A stretch of DNA of 21,382 nucleotides from JBAZYK01 sp964582265 (lineage in GTDB: Bacteria > Patescibacteriota > Gracilibacteria > UBA1369). How positions within the stretch are numbered: the first letter of the stretch is position 1; each line of letters starts with the position of its first letter. The stretch is from the NCBI GenBank assembly GCA_964582265.1, contig CAZOQT010000019.1:1-21382 (forward strand), read 5' to 3'. Position numbers and translations under genes: made by a program. Shown here piece after piece: positions 1 to 6,816 of the stretch. The notes under the pieces are model-generated. The model had not been told where the DNA came from, searched no databases, and worked only from the letters and a program-made list of their open reading frames with translations.

Positions 1-469
1 TTTGGACAACGATTTTTTTATGTACAAAGAAGACGTAGACATTTCTTGGCGTTTTCATCTGCTTGGCTGGACCTGTTTTTATCTGCCCACTGCGCACGCT
101 TTTCATGGTCGCGGAACTGGCGTTTTAGAAAGATTTACAACCATTCAAGTTGCCAAAAATCGCACAAAATTAAACGCTTTTCAAAAGCATTATTCATACA
201 AAAATCAACGGTTAATGCAGATAAAAAACGAACTTTGGCCCAATGCAATTCATGATTTTTTGCCGATTGTTTGGAAAGAATTTTTAATGTTTGGGTATAT
301 GACTTTGCGTGAACCATATCTGTATAAGTCATTTTGGCAAATGCTAAAACAGCTGCCTAAAATGCTTAAAAAGCGCAGCCAGATAATGAAAAGGCGCCGT
401 GTGGATTGGCGTGAGATGGAGAAGTGGGTTTCTGGAAAACAGTCCGAGTATCTGCCTCTCAAAAAATAA
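1..469 (+). CDS. Glycosyltransferase family 2, C-terminal part (5' truncated by the window edge)
   Basis: The reading frame is already open at the first bases and runs about 155 codons to TAA. The first in-frame TTG at base 2 is not a start, because a conserved motif follows at once. The motif FFMYKEDVDISWR (visible residues 5-17), followed by a Leu-Gly-Trp and His-rich stretch (about 20-36), is the typical end of the GT-A catalytic domain in family 2 glycosyltransferases of the rhamnosyltransferase type. In that family the Glu-Asp pair (here residues 10-11) lies near the acceptor site. The remaining ~110 residues are basic and amphipathic, as in membrane-associated members. The likely role is transfer of a nucleotide-activated sugar to a surface glycan at the inner face of the membrane; donor and acceptor cannot be read. 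It converges on pgeF with an 18-bp gap. Confidence 0.85.
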   Translation, partial: LDNDFFMYKEDVDISWRFHLLGWTCFYLPTAHAFHGRGTGVLERFTTIQVAKNRTKLNAFQKHYSYKNQRLMQIKNELWPNAIHDFLPIVWKEFLMFGYMTLREPYLYKSFWQMLKQLPKMLKKRSQIMKRRRVDWREMEKWVSGKQSEYLPLKK

Positions 470-487
470 TCCGTGCATGTGCACATT

Positions 488-1273
488 CTATTTTAAAAAT
501 ATCAACGCCCCAAAGCGGCCGGTTATTCCGCGATCTCTTCTAAATGAAAAAAATTTCTCTCCTCCTCCACAAAAACTACATACGCGGGCAAGTTCAATAT
601 TTTCCGGCAAAATACCATGTTGCTCAAGTTGCCACAAACTATAACTCCACAAATCTACGCGGTCTTCATTCAAAATAAACGGCGCAAAAGTCGGTGGTAA
701 TTCTTTTGCAGGATCAGAAAAAAACGCGCAGCAAGGCCCAAGAGAAGGCGAAATTCCCACCAAAATATTTTCTGGGCGAGAACCAAAATCATTCACCATA
801 ATTTTGATTGCTTCCCCGCTAATGTCTTGTACTTGTCCTTTCCAGCCTGCATGCACAGCCGCAATCACTTTTTTTACCGGATCAAATATTAGTATTGCCT
901 GACAATCGGCAACTTTAATTAGTAATCCGATCTCTTTAAGCGCAGTGACAAAACCATCAATATTATCAACTTCTTCATTTTGAGCCTGAAACTGCACAAA
1001 TTTTTCATCAACCACTAAAATATTTTTGCTGTGAGTCTGATTTGCGCCAATTACATTTTGCTTTTCAAGCCCAAGTGCTGTGCACAAAATCTCACGATTT
1101 TTGACCACATCTTCTGCCTTATCTCCAACTGTAAAATTAAGATTTAAACTTGCAAAAGGGCCTTTGCTTGCGCCCCCAATTTTAGATGTAATTGCATGCT
1201 CAACATCATCAGAAAATTTCTGAAGCAAATGAAACTGAAAAACAGGCAAATTTTTCTTGATGATTTTTCGCAT
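488..1273 (-). CDS. pgeF: Peptidoglycan editing factor PgeF (YfiH / DUF152 family, 'laccase-domain' protein)
   Basis: A 261-residue protein of normal family length with an ATG start. Family signatures are in order: GGASKGPFASLNLNF near 33-47, NQTHS with metal-ligand His81, ADCQAILIFDP with Cys124, AVHAGWKG with His141, and a Ser-Leu-Gly-Pro-Cys-Cys motif near 177-182. His-Cys-His is the zinc site of YfiH-type enzymes. E. coli YfiH/PgeF removes wrongly incorporated L-Ser from UDP-MurNAc-L-Ser, and related proteins act on purine nucleosides; older 'multicopper polyphenol oxidase' labels are doubtful. It is last in the apparent eno-nnrD-pgeF operon, 30 bp after nnrD. No Shine-Dalgarno is visible. 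The family call is firm; the exact substrate here is inferred from homologues. Confidence 0.9.
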   Translation of the reverse strand: MRKIIKKNLPVFQFHLLQKFSDDVEHAITSKIGGASKGPFASLNLNFTVGDKAEDVVKNREILCTALGLEKQNVIGANQTHSKNILVVDEKFVQFQAQNEEVDNIDGFVTALKEIGLLIKVADCQAILIFDPVKKVIAAVHAGWKGQVQDISGEAIKIMVNDFGSRPENILVGISPSLGPCCAFFSDPAKELPPTFAPFILNEDRVDLWSYSLWQLEQHGILPENIELARVCSFCGGGEKFFSFRRDRGITGRFGALIFLK

Positions 1274-1303
1274 GAAAATAGTTGAAGCTTAAACCAGCCG
1301 CTA

Positions 1304-2167
1304 TTAAAAAATATTCTCACGAATTACATATGGTAACTCGCTCGCCAAATCAGTCGCGGTGTAGCAGTATCCTTTAGACTTAAATAGATGATCCCCGGTT
1401 TTTCCAAACAGATAAGCGGCAGCCTGACATGCCGCAAAAGGCGCAGCTCCTTGAGCAATTAAGCCAGCCACGTATCCACTTAAAACATCCCCGCTACCAC
1501 CTACTGTCATGCCCGCATTGCCTGTATTATTGGAAAAAATCTCACCGTCTTCACTCGCCACCAGATCTTGAGGACCTTTTAACAAAATATTTATGCGTAA
1601 ATCAGTGGCAATTGTTCTAACCAATACTATTTTCCCAGATAAAGAGCCCGCAATTTTAATGTCTTTGCCAGTCAGATGTTCGAATTCATTATGATGTGGA
1701 GTGATGACTATTTTTTGCGAAAGTGGAATTTCTTTAATTTTTTGAAAAACTTGAATCGCCTGGCTATCCAAAACAGTAGGGATATCAAAGCGCTTAGTTA
1801 ATTCCAGCATGGCTTCAAAACTTTCTTCATGGTCGCCAATTCCCGGTCCCATTAAAACCACATCGCATTTTTTTGAAAATTCCAGAATCGAATTTACGGC
1901 TTTCATATCCAAATAATTACCCGGAAACGAGCGAACAATAAAGTCCGGATATTTGCTGCGAGTAACATCAAAATTGCACTCAGGCACAAACAAATAAACC
2001 AAGTCTGCTCCACCCTGTAAAGCTCCAAGTCCGCTCAAAACCGGCGCGCCATGGTAGTCAATAGAGCCCCCAATAACCATTACACGCCCATTCATACCCT
2101 TATGCGAATCGTGGGCGCGCCTTGGATATACTTTCCTTACCTGACTTAATTTAAGTTCCGGTACCAT
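1304..2167 (-). CDS. nnrD: ADP/ATP-dependent NAD(P)H-hydrate dehydratase (NnrD / YjeF C-terminal type), stand-alone
   Basis: A 287-residue ribokinase-fold protein. Visible motifs are a glycine-rich VIGGS strand (31-35), GPGIGD (107-112), TPHHNEF (156-162), LKGP (196-199), NTGNAGM (214-220) and GGSGDVLSG (223-231). Asp227 is the expected catalytic base. The enzyme dehydrates damaged hydrated NADH or NADPH back to the working cofactor, using ADP or ATP. In many bacteria it is fused to the NAD(P)HX epimerase NnrE, but here there is no room for that domain: the protein starts just before the kinase fold. It begins 6 bp after the eno stop, so translation in the same transcript is very likely, and pgeF follows. 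The start is ATG with no Shine-Dalgarno. Confidence 0.9.
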   Translation of the reverse strand: MVPELKLSQVRKVYPRRAHDSHKGMNGRVMVIGGSIDYHGAPVLSGLGALQGGADLVYLFVPECNFDVTRSKYPDFIVRSFPGNYLDMKAVNSILEFSKKCDVVLMGPGIGDHEESFEAMLELTKRFDIPTVLDSQAIQVFQKIKEIPLSQKIVITPHHNEFEHLTGKDIKIAGSLSGKIVLVRTIATDLRINILLKGPQDLVASEDGEIFSNNTGNAGMTVGGSGDVLSGYVAGLIAQGAAPFAACQAAAYLFGKTGDHLFKSKGYCYTATDLASELPYVIRENIF

Positions 2168-2173
2168 GATTTA

Positions 2174-3463
2174 TTATTTTAAATTAAAAAAAACGTCATT
2201 TCCTAAAAATTTTGCTTTATCTCCAAGTTCTTTTTCAATTGCCATCAAGCGATTATACTTGGCAATGCGCTCGCTTCTGCATAAAGAACCAGTTTTAATT
2301 TGTCCCGTTTCCATCCCCACAGCCAGGTCGGCAATGGTTGTGTCTTCCGTTTCTCCGCTTCTATGGCTAACTACCGCAGTCCAGTTTGCCGCATCTGCCA
2401 TATTAATAGCATCAATCGTTTCACTAAGTGAACCAATCTGGTTTAGCTTAATTAAAATAGAATTGGCAGCACCTTGATTTATTGCCTTTTGTAAGCGATT
2501 AACATTTGTAACCAGCAAATCATCTCCCACTATTTGCACCTTTTTTCCAATTCTATCAACTAACATTTTCCATCCTTCCCAATCATCTTCAGCTAGACCA
2601 TCTTCCAAAGAAATAATTGGATATTTTTTTACTAAATCAGCCCAAAAATCCACCATTTGCGAAGTAGTGAGCAATTCTGACTTACCTTTAATCTTGAATT
2701 TATAGCGCTTTTTATCGGCGTCGTAAAATTCAGAAGAAGCAGGATCCAGAGCAATATAAACATCTTTTCCAGCTTTATAACCTGCATTTTTAATCGCAGA
2801 CAAAACAAATTCAAAGGCTTCTTCCTGGTCTTTAAAACTTGGCGCATAGCCACCTTCATCGCCAACCGCAGTCTGATAACCTTTAGCTTTCAACAGTTTG
2901 CCCAAATGATGAAAAATTTCCGCACCCATGCGCACGGCTTCAGTAAGAGAAGAAGCGCCCGCCGGCATCACCATTACTTCCTGAATATCCAGGCCGCTAT
3001 CAGCATGTTTCCCTCCATTTACAATATTCATCATAGGCACTGGAAGCACGTTTGCTTTTGGGTTTAAGTGCGCATAAAGACCAATCCCTTTTTCTTTTGC
3101 AGCGGCATGAGCGCAAGCCAGCGAAACCCCCAAAATCGCATTCGCTCCAAGTTTGCTTTTGTTAGGAGTTCCATCAAGCGTAATTAAATGAGAATCAATT
3201 TTGTCCTGATTATCAACCTCAAAGCCACTTAGGCTACCATTTATTTCGTCATTAACATTGGCGCAGGCCTTTAAAACACCTTTGCCCAAATAGCGCTTTG
3301 GGTCGGCATCTCTCAGCTCCAAAGCTTCATGAACACCGGTCGATGCACCACTTGGCACCATTGCGCAGGCCACAACTTTTGTGGTGGTTACACAAACTTC
3401 CAAAGTGGGATTTCCTCTTGAATCAAGCACTTCTCTCGCCTGGATGTCTTTAATTTTGGACAT
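2174..3463 (-). CDS. eno: Enolase (phosphopyruvate hydratase)
   Basis: A complete 429-residue enolase that interconverts 2-phosphoglycerate and phosphoenolpyruvate. Family landmarks are intact: DSRGNPT (14-20), SGASTG (38-43) and DIQEVM with Glu162. GDEGGYAP (201-208) follows. The three Mg ligands are Asp240, Glu287 (SLEDGL) and Asp314 (VGDDL). Lys339 (LIKLNQIG) is the catalytic base, then come the His-Arg-Ser-Gly run (367-370) and Lys390 (QIKTGS). All residues needed for catalysis appear present. It is the first gene of the minus-strand unit eno-nnrD-pgeF and is divergent from the beta-lactamase-fold gene across a 137-bp gap. The start is ATG with an AT-rich leader and no Shine-Dalgarno; I see no clear -10/-35 pair on this strand. 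Confidence 0.98.
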   Translation of the reverse strand: MSKIKDIQAREVLDSRGNPTLEVCVTTTKVVACAMVPSGASTGVHEALELRDADPKRYLGKGVLKACANVNDEINGSLSGFEVDNQDKIDSHLITLDGTPNKSKLGANAILGVSLACAHAAAKEKGIGLYAHLNPKANVLPVPMMNIVNGGKHADSGLDIQEVMVMPAGASSLTEAVRMGAEIFHHLGKLLKAKGYQTAVGDEGGYAPSFKDQEEAFEFVLSAIKNAGYKAGKDVYIALDPASSEFYDADKKRYKFKIKGKSELLTTSQMVDFWADLVKKYPIISLEDGLAEDDWEGWKMLVDRIGKKVQIVGDDLLVTNVNRLQKAINQGAANSILIKLNQIGSLSETIDAINMADAANWTAVVSHRSGETEDTTIADLAVGMETGQIKTGSLCRSERIAKYNRLMAIEKELGDKAKFLGNDVFFNLK

Positions 3464-3521
3464 AAAATTCAGAAAATCATTAATAAAATTGCACTCATAA
3501 ACTTAATACCAAGCCTTCAAA

Positions 3522-3550
3522 TTTACAATCCTAAAAAAATAAAGTATAGT
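3522..3550 (+). promoter_or_regulatory. Sigma-70-type promoter for the beta-lactamase-fold gene (and probably tRNA-Arg)
   Basis: TTTACA (3522-3527), a 17-bp spacer and TATAGT (3545-3550) match a housekeeping promoter at five of six positions in each box. Transcription would start near 3557 and leave an AU-rich leader of about 44 nt without a Shine-Dalgarno before the ATG at 3601. Confidence 0.6.
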
Positions 3551-3600
3551 TCCGCCGTAGCGAGCAATTCGCCATTAAATATTTAGTAATTTAATTAATT

Positions 3601-4236
3601 ATGGAGATCGTTTGGCATGGATATGGTTGTGTTTCTATTAAAACCAGAGATGGATTAGCAGTGATTAATCCTTACAAAGAAGAAATTGGGCTTAAATTGC
3701 CTAATATTAAAGCTAACGTTGTGCTTACTTCAGACGAAAAAGACGCAGGCATGAACAATGTAGCCGCAATTGGTGGAGAGCCAAAAGTTTTAAGTTGGCC
3801 AGGAGAATATGAGGTTGCTGGTATAGCCATTACCGCTCAGGAACTTAATAATGATCCAAAATTGGCAAGTTCAATGGTTTTTACACTTGATGCAGATGGT
3901 TTAAAGGTTTGCTATCTTACAAATTTATCCACACCTTTAAGTGATGAGTTCGTAGAAAATATTGGCGAAGTTGATGTTTTATTAGTGCCTGTAAGTGGTG
4001 ATAGCACTGGTTACAAAGAAGCACACGCGGCAATTGAAGAAATTGAACCACGCGCAGTAGTTCCAGTTAAATTCCAGACTTCTGGCGAAAAAGTAAAACT
4101 TGATACGATTGACAATTTTGCTAAACAGGCTGGTATAGCTAACCTTCAGCCAAAGGATAAATTTGTTTTAAGTGCCAAAACAGAGCTTTCAGAAGAAAAG
4201 ACAGAGTTCATGATTTTAAATGCCATTACGGCTTAA
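3601..4236 (+). CDS. Beta-lactamase-fold protein (COG2220-like) lacking the metal-binding residues
   Basis: A 211-residue protein with the layout of the UlaG/COG2220 'Zn-dependent hydrolase' family: a WHGYGC start (5-10), NPYKEEIGLKLP (23-34), WPGEYEV (66-72), a DVLLVPVSG strand (125-133) and an Ile-Glu-Pro-Arg segment (148-151). The metal-binding sites are gone. The usual Ser-His-x-His-x-Asp-His loop reads SDEKDAG (44-50). The His-Leu-Gly-Asp site reads YLTNLS (105-110), and the last His of PMHYK reads VPVKFQ, with Lys157. A di-metal hydrolase is therefore unlikely, and a structural or binding role is more plausible. The frame is otherwise intact, so this is a pseudoenzyme rather than a decaying gene. 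It is probably co-transcribed with tRNA-Arg 23 bp downstream. The family call rests on fold motifs; the function is unknown. Confidence 0.8.
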   Translation: MEIVWHGYGCVSIKTRDGLAVINPYKEEIGLKLPNIKANVVLTSDEKDAGMNNVAAIGGEPKVLSWPGEYEVAGIAITAQELNNDPKLASSMVFTLDADGLKVCYLTNLSTPLSDEFVENIGEVDVLLVPVSGDSTGYKEAHAAIEEIEPRAVVPVKFQTSGEKVKLDTIDNFAKQAGIANLQPKDKFVLSAKTELSEEKTEFMILNAITA

Positions 4237-4259
4237 TTTAGAAGCTTATTTTGTCCCAA

Positions 4260-4334
4260 GACCCCGTAGTTCAATGGATAGAACGAGGCACTCCTAAGGC
4301 CTAGATGCAGGTCCGATTCCCGCCGGGGTCACCA
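4260..4334 (+). tRNA. tRNA-Arg, anticodon CCT (reads AGG)
   Basis: A 75-nt cloverleaf. The acceptor GACCCCG pairs perfectly with CGGGGTC; the D arm is GTTC/GAAC with GG in its loop; the anticodon loop is CTCCTAA. A three-base CCA end is encoded after discriminator A. Oddities: the T loop reads TCCGATT, so C stands where U55 (pseudouridine) is near universal. The T stem has one A-C mismatch and the anticodon stem one A-G mismatch at the loop. It lies 23 bp after the upstream gene with no separate promoter visible, so processing from a shared transcript is likely. Confidence 0.9.
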
Positions 4335-4358
4335 GGTAATTGGTAATTTTTATTTGCG

Positions 4359-4391
4359 AAATCACTTATAACTATATTCTAAGTGATTTTT
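4359..4391 (+). terminator. AT-rich hairpin with T-run between tRNA-Arg and the next gene (terminator or leader hairpin)
   Basis: AAATCACTTA (4359-4368) and TAAGTGATTT (4380-4389) are perfect 10-bp inverted arms around an 11-nt loop. They run into a short T tract that directly touches the ATG at 4392. It could end the tRNA-Arg transcript or sequester the start of the next gene. Seven of the ten pairs are A-T, so stability is modest. Confidence 0.45.
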
Positions 4392-4883
4392 ATGTTACCT
4401 GATAAATCAAGAGAAACTCAGGGTAGCCTGAAAAGTTTTGTTGATCGCGATTTTTTAAAAGAAAGAACAATTCGCAAAAAAATCCGATTTTGGGCTAGTC
4501 ATTTTCATACACTTATTGCGGCAATATTAACAATTTCTCCAGCTGCGCATGCTAATCCTGTCCCCAAAATTTTTGAAAAAATTATTACCAAATTGCAAAC
4601 TGGTGATGTGACTTTTTTGGATCCAGATGACCCAAAATTGAATAAAATAGCCCTGTCTAAACAAAAAAAAATAAAGAAAAAGCCTCTTAAACATTTAAAA
4701 AAGAAGATTGATGATCGGCCACGTGAACCCTCGCCCAAGTCCAAAAGAATAATTGCCGATCACATCATAAGTAATAATGTGCAAAAATTTATATTTCAGG
4801 AAAGCAGTGGCACAAAATGGTTGGTAACCACCAAGCAAATTTCAGGACGCCAATTTATTAAATATCAGCTAATAGAAGAGTAA
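4392..4883 (+). CDS. Small secreted or membrane-anchored lysine-rich protein, unknown function
   Basis: 163 residues from the ATG at 4392. An in-frame GTG at 4383 is possible but lies inside the hairpin arm. Residues 1-38 are charged and basic. Residues 40-54 are hydrophobic (LIAAILTISPAAHA, 41-54) and end in an Ala-His-Ala that looks like a signal-peptidase I site before Asn55. The mature part has a lysine-dense stretch (about 90-106), then a Pro/Arg/Lys linker, and ends in a short beta-like segment (132-163). The unusually long n-region could instead make this an N-in membrane anchor. I do not recognise a family. It sits alone between tRNA-Arg and the 577-aa gene, with no clear promoter or Shine-Dalgarno. 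Confidence 0.6.
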   Translation: MLPDKSRETQGSLKSFVDRDFLKERTIRKKIRFWASHFHTLIAAILTISPAAHANPVPKIFEKIITKLQTGDVTFLDPDDPKLNKIALSKQKKIKKKPLKHLKKKIDDRPREPSPKSKRIIADHIISNNVQKFIFQESSGTKWLVTTKQISGRQFIKYQLIEE

Positions 4884-5080
4884 AATAAGTGTAATATTAC
4901 TTGTTGTAATTATTGTAATTTGACTATTCGCGTGTAATATTTTTTTAAAACCGTGGCTTGACTTGGTATGTATTCTAGTTCAAAATAGGCCCTCATGTAA
5001 TAACTCAGCAAATCATAGGTAATATTTATTACCTTCCTGCGTTAACATAATTAGCTATTTATTTTAAATATTTTAAAAAC
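4884..5080 (+). promoter_or_regulatory. Regulatory region of the 577-aa gene: repeated TGTAAT elements and an 18-bp dyad
   Basis: This 197-bp gap has no gene. TGTAAT occurs five times (4890, 4905, 4914, 4933, 4996; start positions). The first copy lies partly in the palindrome GTAATATTAC (4891-4900). A second dyad, AGGTAATA-TT-TATTACCT (5017-5034), has perfect 8-bp arms. Candidate promoters are TTGTAA (about 4913-4918) with TAATAT (4935-4940) at a 16-bp spacing, and TTGACT (4959-4964) with CAAAAT at 17 bp. Neither is clearly better. The start codon at 5081 has an AT-rich leader without a Shine-Dalgarno. Confidence 0.45.
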
Positions 5081-6814
5081 ATGTCAATCAACACATTAGA
5101 ACAAAAAACAGATCACCAAGAAGATGCAGCTCCAGTAAGTGGTATTCAGCCAATTACTACAAGTTCATTTGAAGCTGCAAAATTCGGCAGCGAAACAAGA
5201 TTGGATGCAGAAAGAAAACTAGAATTAATTGAGGGTAAATTGGCTCTTAATAGAGTCGAAAGTGAAAGAAAGGCGGGCATAGCTTCTGCTCCAGAAGTTG
5301 TAGAAAAAGCAAATAATTATTATCCAATTAGGGCAGCGGAACATCAATCCAGAATTGATGAAATCACCAGGTCTGTTCTTAGTGAACCTGCAAAAGAAGC
5401 TAATAAGCCATCGTCTTCAGCTCAAATTGCAAACTTTGAAGAAGCGGCAAAAGCCCTAGATAGTGAGTTTATTCAAAAAATTACTCCTGCAGAGGCCCAA
5501 CCTGCGCGTGCAGCCAGGCTCACAAGCAGCACTTCAGCAAAAAAGACTCCAGCACCCACACCTTCAACAGTAAGTAGATTCTTCGGTAGGACAGCAATGG
5601 CGGTTGCCGCTGCAGCCACACTCAGTTCCGCTGTTGCATGTGCGGATAGCAATATGGGTAATGGAAAGTCCACTATTACAGCTTCTGCGGTGCCAGACAC
5701 AACCTCAGGCGGTGAGACTTCTACCTATTTGGAAACTACGACAGATACTGAATCATCCGATTCTGCACAAATTCCAAACGATACAGCTTCTAAAGCTGAT
5801 TCAAAAGCTGCTCATAGTGCGGCACAGCCATCACCAAGCTCTGCAGCCGAGCATGATCCAAGCTCTCCCAAAATGAACAAGGAAGAACGCAATGCTTTAC
5901 GCATGGAAGTTATTAAATGGCAGGAACATTATAAAATAAGCCCAAATAACACCGAGGCTCAAAACGATTCGTTAGCAAAACTAAAAGAATTATTAATTTT
6001 AACTGCTAAAATTGAAAGCGGCCAATGGAAGGTTGAAAATCCAGGCAAGGCACTTCCGGATATTCAGCTTGCAATGTCTAATTTTAAAGAAAAATTCAAA
6101 GAGACTAAAAGTCAATTTCCAGAGGTTTTACCAGAAACAAAGTCCAGTAAACCTTTTTCCAAGGTAGTTGCTTCCTGGATGGGGAGAGCTGTTAAAGCGG
6201 TTGCAAAAGCGGTAGGAATTGGCGGCAATAGTCCAAAGCCATCTGCAAAAACTTCGAATCCTAAAGGCGAGCCAGCAAAAGGAACAATAGATCCGGTTGT
6301 GAAATTTGATGAAAGCGAAAGTAAAAAAGCTGGTGCAAAAATAGATGAATCAACTCAGTTAGTACCAATGAGGGCGGAGCTTGCACCACGTTTAGTTAAG
6401 CTTAATGCCGATTTGGATGATTTGAATAATGGAAAATGGCCTGCTTCAAAAACCACTGACCTTGAATTCAAGGTTAATCCTAAGCTGGTAGAGTATCATG
6501 CGCAGGTTTCGGATATGATTCGCCTTGCTAAAACTAAAGAGCAGTTAGTAGAAGCTACTAAACTTTTATCTAAAGTTGAAGAATTAACAGATGGGGAACG
6601 CGCAAGGCTAACTGAGGCCTTAACACCTCCAAGTGATGTCCAAATCAAAAAGTTGGCTAAGGATTTTTTGACCACTATAAAATCTGGTACAGCAGTAGTA
6701 AGTGAAGAAGAAAGATCAACTATAGAATCAATTCTAAATAGAAGTTCTGTTGATCCGGATCAAACTCTAATTGATGCACGCTATATGCGCGCAATGATAA
6801 GTAGAATTCACTAA
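5081..6814 (+). CDS. 577-residue protein of unknown function with an internal hydrophobic segment and low-complexity linkers
   Basis: Complete frame from ATG to TAA. Residues 1-165 are charged, helical and rich in Ala/Glu/Lys. Residues 172-187 form a weakly hydrophobic, Ala-rich segment ending in Ala-Val-Ala-Cys (184-187), which resembles a lipobox or a single membrane span placed far from the N-terminus. Residues 188-262 are a Ser/Thr/Ala/Pro linker. Residues 265-345 and 428-515 are predicted helical regions, each containing a Gly-x-Trp after a Leu-rich helix (about 314-316 and 451-453), possibly an ancient repeat. Residues 361-381 form a basic amphipathic helix. No known domain is evident. 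If the hydrophobic segment spans the membrane, the N-terminal ~165 residues are cytoplasmic and the rest external. It ends 2 bp from the converging minus-strand gene. Confidence 0.7.
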   Translation: MSINTLEQKTDHQEDAAPVSGIQPITTSSFEAAKFGSETRLDAERKLELIEGKLALNRVESERKAGIASAPEVVEKANNYYPIRAAEHQSRIDEITRSVLSEPAKEANKPSSSAQIANFEEAAKALDSEFIQKITPAEAQPARAARLTSSTSAKKTPAPTPSTVSRFFGRTAMAVAAAATLSSAVACADSNMGNGKSTITASAVPDTTSGGETSTYLETTTDTESSDSAQIPNDTASKADSKAAHSAAQPSPSSAAEHDPSSPKMNKEERNALRMEVIKWQEHYKISPNNTEAQNDSLAKLKELLILTAKIESGQWKVENPGKALPDIQLAMSNFKEKFKETKSQFPEVLPETKSSKPFSKVVASWMGRAVKAVAKAVGIGGNSPKPSAKTSNPKGEPAKGTIDPVVKFDESESKKAGAKIDESTQLVPMRAELAPRLVKLNADLDDLNNGKWPASKTTDLEFKVNPKLVEYHAQVSDMIRLAKTKEQLVEATKLLSKVEELTDGERARLTEALTPPSDVQIKKLAKDFLTTIKSGTAVVSEEERSTIESILNRSSVDPDQTLIDARYMRAMISRIH

Positions 6815-6816
6815 TA

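Noticed and set aside
473..484. GTGCATGTGCAC palindrome between the convergent glycosyltransferase and pgeF as a bidirectional terminator
   Set aside because: The stem is only four to five pairs and there is no proper T-run on either side.
488..1273. Laccase / multicopper oxidase function
   Set aside because: The single His-Cys-His site and family signatures are those of YfiH/PgeF, not of multicopper oxidases.
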